Positions 6,437-9,993 of a stretch of 9,993 bases of DNA are shown here, piece after piece. The stretch covers positions 1-9,993 of the forward strand of contig JABIYQ010000321.1 in the NCBI GenBank assembly GCA_018702715.1, read 5' to 3'. The notes beneath the pieces were generated by a model. It was not told where the DNA came from, ran no database searches, and saw only the letters and a program-made list of their open reading frames with translations. A program made the position numbers and the translations under genes. Numbering within the stretch: the first letter of the stretch is position 1; each line of letters opens with the position of its first letter. This DNA is from Desulfobacula sp. GTDB lineage: Bacteria; Desulfobacterota; Desulfobacteria; Desulfobacterales; Desulfobacteraceae.

Positions 6437-6871
6437 TTAGTTGGGCAGTGCCCAAGTGCCTGTTACACCGCTTACTGACACACCATTAACTTGTGTTACC
6501 GTAATAAGTCCATTGTTAAGATTTGCAGTGAAATCATTTCCCAGGGGAATATTTCCATTTGCATTTGCAGGTAAAATCGAGGTGTCATTTACCAGGCTAC
6601 AAATCGCAGCAATATTTGCAGGAGCAGACCCTTGGTTTGAAAGCAGATATTGACCATACGCTGTTGAAAGTCTTGTTTTTATTTCTGCAATGGCAGTTTG
6701 TCCTGATTTTATTCTGGCCTGATTCTGCAGATCCATATACTTTGGTATTGCAACGGCTGAAAGAATACCAAAGATTAAAAGAACTGCAATAATTTCAATT
6801 AGGGTAAATCCTCCCTGGTTGTTTGTCGTGAGGTTTTTTCCTGGTTTTAAGATAATGCCTCCTAAAATCAC
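6437..6871 (-). CDS. Type IV pilin / major-pseudopilin-like protein
   Basis: This is a prepilin of up to 144 residues. Cleavage after NNQGG leaves FTLIEIIAVLLIFGILSAVA, then IPKYMDLQNQARIKSGQTAIAEIKTRL, the continuous alpha-1 helix and spine typical of major pilins and GspG. The mature chain is about 123 residues with one cysteine and a strand-rich end (GLITVTQVNGVSVSGVTGTW). It lies opposite the minor pilin operon and may supply the bulk subunit of the same fibre. The start is uncertain. The first possible codon is GTG at 6871, with no Shine-Dalgarno before it, while a perfect AGGAGG (6863-6858) sits inside this reading and is followed by no ATG, GTG or TTG before the cleavage site. Confidence 0.85.
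   Translation of the reverse strand: MILGGIILKPGKNLTTNNQGGFTLIEIIAVLLIFGILSAVAIPKYMDLQNQARIKSGQTAIAEIKTRLSTAYGQYLLSNQGSAPANIAAICSLVNDTSILPANANGNIPLGNDFTANLNNGLITVTQVNGVSVSGVTGTWALPN
6858..6863 (-). promoter_or_regulatory. Perfect Shine-Dalgarno AGGAGG without a canonical start codon after it
   Basis: Read on the minus strand, AGGAGG is followed by CATTATCTTAAAACC. The in-frame codons are ATT, ATC, TTA and AAA. ATC at 6853-6851 lies 4 nt after the motif and ATT at 6856-6854 lies 1 nt after. Either the pilin starts at a rare ATC/ATT codon here, or it starts at GTG 6871 upstream and the motif is incidental. Confidence 0.5.
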
Positions 6872-6914
6872 ATTGAAAAATTATATTTATATTATAGTAA
6901 TTTTTAGTTCAGGC

Positions 6915-6945
6915 TTTTTGTATAGCCACCTTTTTTGTATAGTCA
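6915..6945. promoter_or_regulatory. Two direct repeats upstream of the pilin gene, possible operator
   Basis: TTTTTGTATAGCCA (6915-6928) and TTTTTGTATAGTCA (6932-6945) match at 13 of 14 positions with a 17-bp period. On the minus strand they read TGRCTATACAAAAA and lie 44-74 bp upstream of the GTG at 6871, just before a TATAAT-rich segment (about 6880-6900). Two sites roughly 1.5 helical turns apart suggest a regulator-binding site; no regulator is identified. Confidence 0.4.
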
Positions 6946-7076
6946 TGGATTTTTTCTCGATATTTTTCCAAAGGTATCAGATTCTTAAATAATTGCAACC
7001 TAGTTTACAAAGATGGGGGAAAAATTTTTCCAGACAGATTTAAAGGAAAAAGGGTATTATTTTATCAGGTTTGGTA

Positions 7077-8399
7077 TCACTGCTTGGACGGTTTTTTTAG
7101 GCCGAAATAATATACTGCCAGTAAAATAAGGAACCAGAAAACAAAGGTGATGGGGAATCCGGAAAAGGTATCTATAAAAAGGGTATTCTCAACAGATTCC
7201 GTATGAATGCCTGGTTTTTTGATTTTTAAAAGAAGGGCATATAAGACACCTAAAATACCATAAGAAATGTTATAAGCCAGTCCTTTAAAGCTTAAAACAG
7301 TTGCCCGCTGGTCAGATGATGCAACCTGGTTAATATAAAAGCTGACAAAAAAACCTGTAAAGTACATGGCACAAAAAGTGATAAGGGCAGGGATTAATCC
7401 TGCATAGGGCCAGAAAAAACTCATGAGGGTAAGTCCGGTAAGACTCAACCCAGTGGTGATCCAAAGGGCATAGGCCGGGGTATGGTTTTCTGCAATTTTT
7501 TTAGCCATTTTGGGAATCACAAGACCGAACATGGCAACTAGTGATCCAATAATACCAAAAGTTGATTCAGGAAGCTCTATCACTCTGTAATACTGGCTGG
7601 AAAGAGTGATAACAATTCTTATAATGCCGTCAAACAGCATGCCGAAAAGTATGATGGAAAAGGCAAAAGGGGTTTTTATAATCCAGAGGCCGGCCTTGAG
7701 TGTCAGGCTGAAAGCCTGTAGTACCTGTGGTTTTTTTGTATCAGACAAATCCGGATCTTTGACTGGATCTTCCATTCTAAGGGTCGTGATAAATGCACAG
7801 ATTGCCAGGATAAAGGTAAGGTATAATGGGAATCGCATGGTGGTTTCCTGAGAAAAGGCGATGGCAAAGCCGAAAAATCCACAAATCTTTTCAAGCAGGT
7901 TTGGATCATAAACGGCAGCCCCCACACTCATGGCAATAATAAATCCAATGGATTGAAACCGCATCAGGATTTCCAACACTCTGCCCCATTGCTGAACGTC
8001 CCCTTTTTGAGCCAGGGAATCATAGGCTATTGCCTCGTCAGCACCACTGGCAGCAGCCTCTGCAAGCCCGCTTAAGATGCGATTGATCAGAAAAACAAAA
8101 AAAATAAGGGAGGGATTTATTTTGGGAATAAAACTGATGATACCGATTTCAATAATCATGATGAATGTGGCAAAAACCAGGAGCCGTTTTCTTCCGACAA
8201 TATCAGCCAGAGCCCCTGAAGGAACTTCGGCAAGAACAATGGTGGCTGCCCAGACTGCATTGAGAATGGAAAACTGGGCCACGGTCAGGCCGAAATCCAG
8301 GAACAGAATGGTAAAAACCGGGTAATAAAATCTTGAATTAAAAAAAACTTTAAAGGCAATAAACAAACGGATGTTAGGAATAGAAAATGTAGGTATCAA
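7077..8399 (-). CDS. Major facilitator superfamily (MFS) transporter
   Basis: This is a 440-residue integral membrane protein with about 12 hydrophobic segments, the normal size for the family. The loop between helices 2 and 3 carries the MFS motif A as PSGALADIVGRKRLL (residues 60-74). Helix 4 reads INRILSGLAEAAASGADEAIAYDSL (105-129), a pattern of a broad uncharacterised MFS_1 group. A long cytoplasmic-type loop around residues 205-225 (RMEDPVKDPDLSDTKKPQ) separates the two halves. No substrate can be assigned; export or uptake of a small molecule is all that can be said. The start is TTG at 8399, 7 nt after the stop of the CBS gene, with only a weak AAAGAA ahead of it and no in-frame ATG for about 80 codons, so translation probably depends on coupling to the CBS gene. 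Confidence 0.85.
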   Translation of the reverse strand: MIPTFSIPNIRLFIAFKVFFNSRFYYPVFTILFLDFGLTVAQFSILNAVWAATIVLAEVPSGALADIVGRKRLLVFATFIMIIEIGIISFIPKINPSLIFFVFLINRILSGLAEAAASGADEAIAYDSLAQKGDVQQWGRVLEILMRFQSIGFIIAMSVGAAVYDPNLLEKICGFFGFAIAFSQETTMRFPLYLTFILAICAFITTLRMEDPVKDPDLSDTKKPQVLQAFSLTLKAGLWIIKTPFAFSIILFGMLFDGIIRIVITLSSQYYRVIELPESTFGIIGSLVAMFGLVIPKMAKKIAENHTPAYALWITTGLSLTGLTLMSFFWPYAGLIPALITFCAMYFTGFFVSFYINQVASSDQRATVLSFKGLAYNISYGILGVLYALLLKIKKPGIHTESVENTLFIDTFSGFPITFVFWFLILLAVYYFGLKKPSKQ

Positions 8400-8406
8400 T
8401 GTTCTG

Positions 8407-8862
8407 CTATTCTTTTGATATCAAGGTTTTTAAGACATCTTCCTTGCCAATGATGCCCAGAAGTTTTTTACCGTCCACAACGGGTATGGTGTGAAAATGT
8501 TTTTCCACCATAAGGCTTGCAATTTCCGATACGGGTGTGTCGGCAGTCACGGTAACCGGGTTTTTGATCATGGCCTGGGTAATAGTTGCCGCTGAAATTT
8601 TTTGTAAGGTTTCCTCTAATTTTTTGGATGATGACAAAGGGATGATGCTGTCAAGGATGGTAAAAATAGGTGGAATCGGCATTTCTTTTTGCTGGAAGAT
8701 CAGGTCACTCTGGCACAGGATACCCACCAGTTCTTCTTGATCATTCATAACAGGGACTCCATTGATATGGTTTTTTAAAAGGATTTTCACTGCCTTTGGT
8801 ATTTCAGTATCCAAAGAGACACAGATGACATTGGTTTCCATTATATCTTTAGCTTTGATCAT
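8407..8862 (-). CDS. Protein with tandem CBS domains
   Basis: This 151-residue soluble protein consists only of a CBS pair. CBS 1 covers residues about 1-60 (AKDIMETNVICVSLDTEIPKAV, then GVPVMNDQEELVGIL, CQSDLI). CBS 2 covers about 92-150 (ITQAMIKNPVTVTADTPVSEIA, then HFHTIPVVDGKKLLGIIGKEDVL). About 30 residues, PIPPIFTILDSIIPLSSSKK, lie between them, an insertion seen in some stand-alone CBS proteins. CBS pairs bind adenosine nucleotides and act as energy sensors; the partner here is unknown. AGGAGG lies 5 nt before the ATG at 8862. The gene leads a two-gene unit with the downstream MFS transporter, so it may control that transporter; this is inferred from position only. Confidence 0.88.
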   Translation of the reverse strand: MIKAKDIMETNVICVSLDTEIPKAVKILLKNHINGVPVMNDQEELVGILCQSDLIFQQKEMPIPPIFTILDSIIPLSSSKKLEETLQKISAATITQAMIKNPVTVTADTPVSEIASLMVEKHFHTIPVVDGKKLLGIIGKEDVLKTLISKE

Positions 8863-8929
8863 GATATCCTCCTTATGAATGAACTTGTATAATAATTTGT
8901 TTCGTTCACAGGTGGTGCTGACTTTACTT

Positions 8930-8969
8930 ACTATACATGATTATAGTTTTCAGGTAAAGCGCCTGTAAG
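8930..8969 (-). promoter_or_regulatory. Candidate promoter and palindromic operator of the CBS-MFS operon
   Basis: On the minus strand CTTACA (8969-8964) and TATAAT (8945-8940) are separated by 18 bp, a fair sigma-70 match about 75 bp before the CBS start codon. An 18-bp inverted repeat, ACTATA-CATGAT-TATAGT (8930-8947), overlaps the -10 box, where a repressor would act. A short CAGG/CCTG inverted repeat lies in the spacer. Confidence 0.4.
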
Positions 8970-9265
8970 TGTAAGATCGATTTTTTGATTAATTTATAGC
9001 CTCCATTAAAGTTTGGAAATCCAGTAGTGTTAGCAAATGTTGGAAATTCAAGTTTCTTCAAAATTATGTTCAGAATGTATCACTATCTTGAAAATTGGCC
9101 TAACAGAAATACCTCTTGAATAAATTTGTCTTTTATGTAAAGAAATTCTTAACAGAAGCTGTTCATTTGTTCATTCACTAAAAGCTTCTTGGATTCTATT
9201 TATGATATCCGGCTCAGATAATATGAAAATTGTAATGTTATCCAGCTGGATTTTTATAAACTTGA
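8970..9265. other. AT-rich stretch without a supported gene
   Basis: Stops occur frequently in all frames that I read, and no family motif is recognisable. It should contain the left boundary of the cassette-like unit that follows, but I could not find a second attC or a clear GTTRRRY junction. It may be decayed coding sequence. Confidence 0.4.
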
Positions 9266-9805
9266 TCTGGATACCACTGCAACCTTATCGATACATCATT
9301 CCGGACTGCTACTGAGAGTTTCAAAGATGATTTTGACCGGACTAGGGGGATTCTATGCTTCAGTCGAAATTGGAAAAACCCAGTTCTCTGGAGTCATTAT
9401 GCGGACAAGCACAGAGGGATTTGCTTGGGTTTCGACCTCGACGATTTTTATGCACAAGAAGTGAAGTACAGCGATAATCGGTTAGACCCTGGTACGGCAA
9501 CAAATGTTAAGTATGCTGGAATATCTGCCTACGTATTGGATAGCCTTTGTACTAAATTTTCTCATTGGCAATACGAAGAAGAGGTTCGTGCATTATTTGA
9601 TTTCAACGAATGTACAATGGAGAATGGTCTATATTTCTTCGGTTTTTCGGATGTGCTTGTTCTTAGAGAAGTGATTGTCGGAGCTCGTTGTGATGTCAGT
9701 TTAGAGGAACTTAAGCAGCTGCTGTCAAATATTCATCCAGACGTGAAATTGAGAAAATCACGATTGTCATGGAATAGTTATTCCGTCGTTGAAGATACTC
9801 AGTAA
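9266..9805 (+). pseudogene. DUF2971 protein, 5'-truncated (no start codon for the conserved part)
   Basis: The frame is open from just after a TGA (9263-9265) to the TAA ending at 9805, about 179 codons. It encodes the C-terminal two thirds of a DUF2971 protein: DDFDRTRGILCFSRNW (from about 9326), WSHYADKHRGICLGFD (9389-9436), the aligned block FSHWQYEEEVRALFDF (from about 9557), and GLYFFGFSD with LREVIVGARC. The conserved N-terminal region of the family (commonly 250-330 residues in total) is absent. From 9266 to the TTG at 9425 there is no ATG, GTG or TTG. The only usable start would cut through the CLGF motif and give 126 residues. This looks like a decayed or rearranged gene rather than a new start. 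DUF2971 has no settled function and often occurs in mobile or defence-rich regions. An attC-like site follows 22 nt after the stop, in the orientation of a cassette gene. Confidence 0.75.
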
Positions 9806-9827
9806 TGTGCGCGTTGAACAAAAATAC

Positions 9828-9887
9828 GTATAACAAGCGAATAGAGAGAGACGGCCTAAAGGCCGCTCCTCATTCGCAGCGTTAACA
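9828..9887 (+). other. Integron attC-like recombination site
   Basis: The outer boxes are GTATAAC (9828-9834) and GTTAACA (9881-9887), each one base off the RYYYAAC/GTTRRRY consensus; TAAC pairs with GTTA. Inside, GCGAAT (9837-9842) pairs with ATTCGC (9872-9877), with unequal spacers AA and AGC. The stem then continues GAG/CTC, GAG/CTC and CGGCC/GGCCG around a TAAA loop. A9843, A9847 and A9851 bulge from the left arm only, the extrahelical-base asymmetry that lets the integron integrase choose the strand. The TAACAA...GCGTTA ends are the form common in known attC sites. No T-run follows, so a terminator is a poorer explanation. Confidence 0.78.
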
Positions 9888-9993
9888 GCAAAGAATAAAG
9901 GGACAGTTGTATATGCTCAGTAATCAGGTAACTTATGAAAAATAGTAAACTGCTTACAGAAAAACAAACTTTCAAACAACTTTAAATAATACA
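9888..9993. other. Sequence beyond the attC junction, no supported gene
   Basis: If the attC is real, this would be the start of the next cassette or the chromosomal flank. Only very short reading frames are visible: one from ATG at about 9914 stops after nine codons and one from about 9935 stops after 16. Confidence 0.35.

Noticed and set aside
6426..6456. GGGCAGGCCC and TTGGGCAGTGCCCAA as a bidirectional terminator between the convergent pilin genes
   Set aside because: The stems are short, the second lies inside the pilin coding sequence, and neither is followed by a T-run on either strand.
6441..6792. Plus-strand open frames across the minus-strand pilin
   Set aside because: The pilin signature and composition on the minus strand are unmistakable; the plus-strand frames are its reverse shadows.
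6912..6930. Sigma-54 promoter for the pilin (TGGCTATACAAAAAGC on the minus strand)
   Set aside because: The GG to GC spacing is 11 rather than the required 10 nt and the flanking consensus bases are missing.
7018..7031. GGAAAAATTTTTCC palindrome as terminator of the MFS gene
   Set aside because: The stem is A/T-only apart from its two outer G-C pairs, it has no loop and no U-run placed after it, so it is likely a chance AT palindrome.
9098..9240. A second attC starting at GCCTAAC (9098-9104) as the left boundary of the cassette
   Set aside because: GCCTAAC fits RYYYAAC, and a GTTA occurs at 9237-9240, but the sequences inside do not pair and the GTT box does not fit the consensus.

Overview
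The window looks like a chromosomal segment of an anaerobic, sulfate-reducer-like deltaproteobacterium (Desulfobacterales; closest feel is Desulfobacula/Desulfotignum/Desulfobacterium). This is an inference. It rests on a biotin-dependent glutaconyl-CoA decarboxylase alpha subunit next to a cyclohexadienoyl-CoA-hydratase-like crotonase, a pair expected in anaerobic benzoyl-CoA degradation, and on the overall AT-rich, AGGAGG-led gene style.

Layout. (1) 1-2286, plus strand: the 3' part of gcdA, then a crotonase gene, separated by a spacer made of three tandem 13-bp repeats and closed by a strong hairpin. (2) 2340-3138: a small GGQ release-factor-like gene converging, with only 4 nt between stops, on a minus-strand gene for a cysteine-rich protein built from two repeats exactly 70 residues apart. 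(3) 3164-3296: a 133-bp imperfect palindrome with 13-bp terminal inverted repeats and flanking TATTA direct repeats, which looks like a MITE/REP-type element. (4) 3521-6370, plus strand: four tightly packed or overlapping genes in the order FimU/GspH-like, PilV-like, PilW-like, PilX-like. The PilX-like product carries a large extra C-terminal domain. (5) 6437-6871, minus strand: a further type IV pilin with an unusual start region and direct repeats upstream. (6) 7077-8862, minus strand: a CBS-pair protein followed 7 nt later by an MFS transporter. (7) 8863-9265: regulatory and apparently non-coding DNA. (8) 9266-9993: a 5'-truncated DUF2971 gene followed 22 nt after its stop by a 60-nt structure with the architecture of an integron attC site, so this end of the window appears to hold an integron gene cassette.

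How the parts work together. The two left-hand enzymes would serve the lower benzoyl-CoA/glutaryl-CoA route (ring hydration and glutaconyl-CoA to crotonyl-CoA decarboxylation). The pilin genes would supply minor/priming pilins and a probable tip protein for a type IV pilus or pseudopilus whose motor and channel genes lie elsewhere. The CBS and MFS genes form one transcription unit, but no substrate can be read from the sequence. The attC-bearing cassette and the palindromic element mark this as a locus touched by mobile DNA. I saw no integrase, transposase, tRNA, rRNA or CRISPR array in the window.
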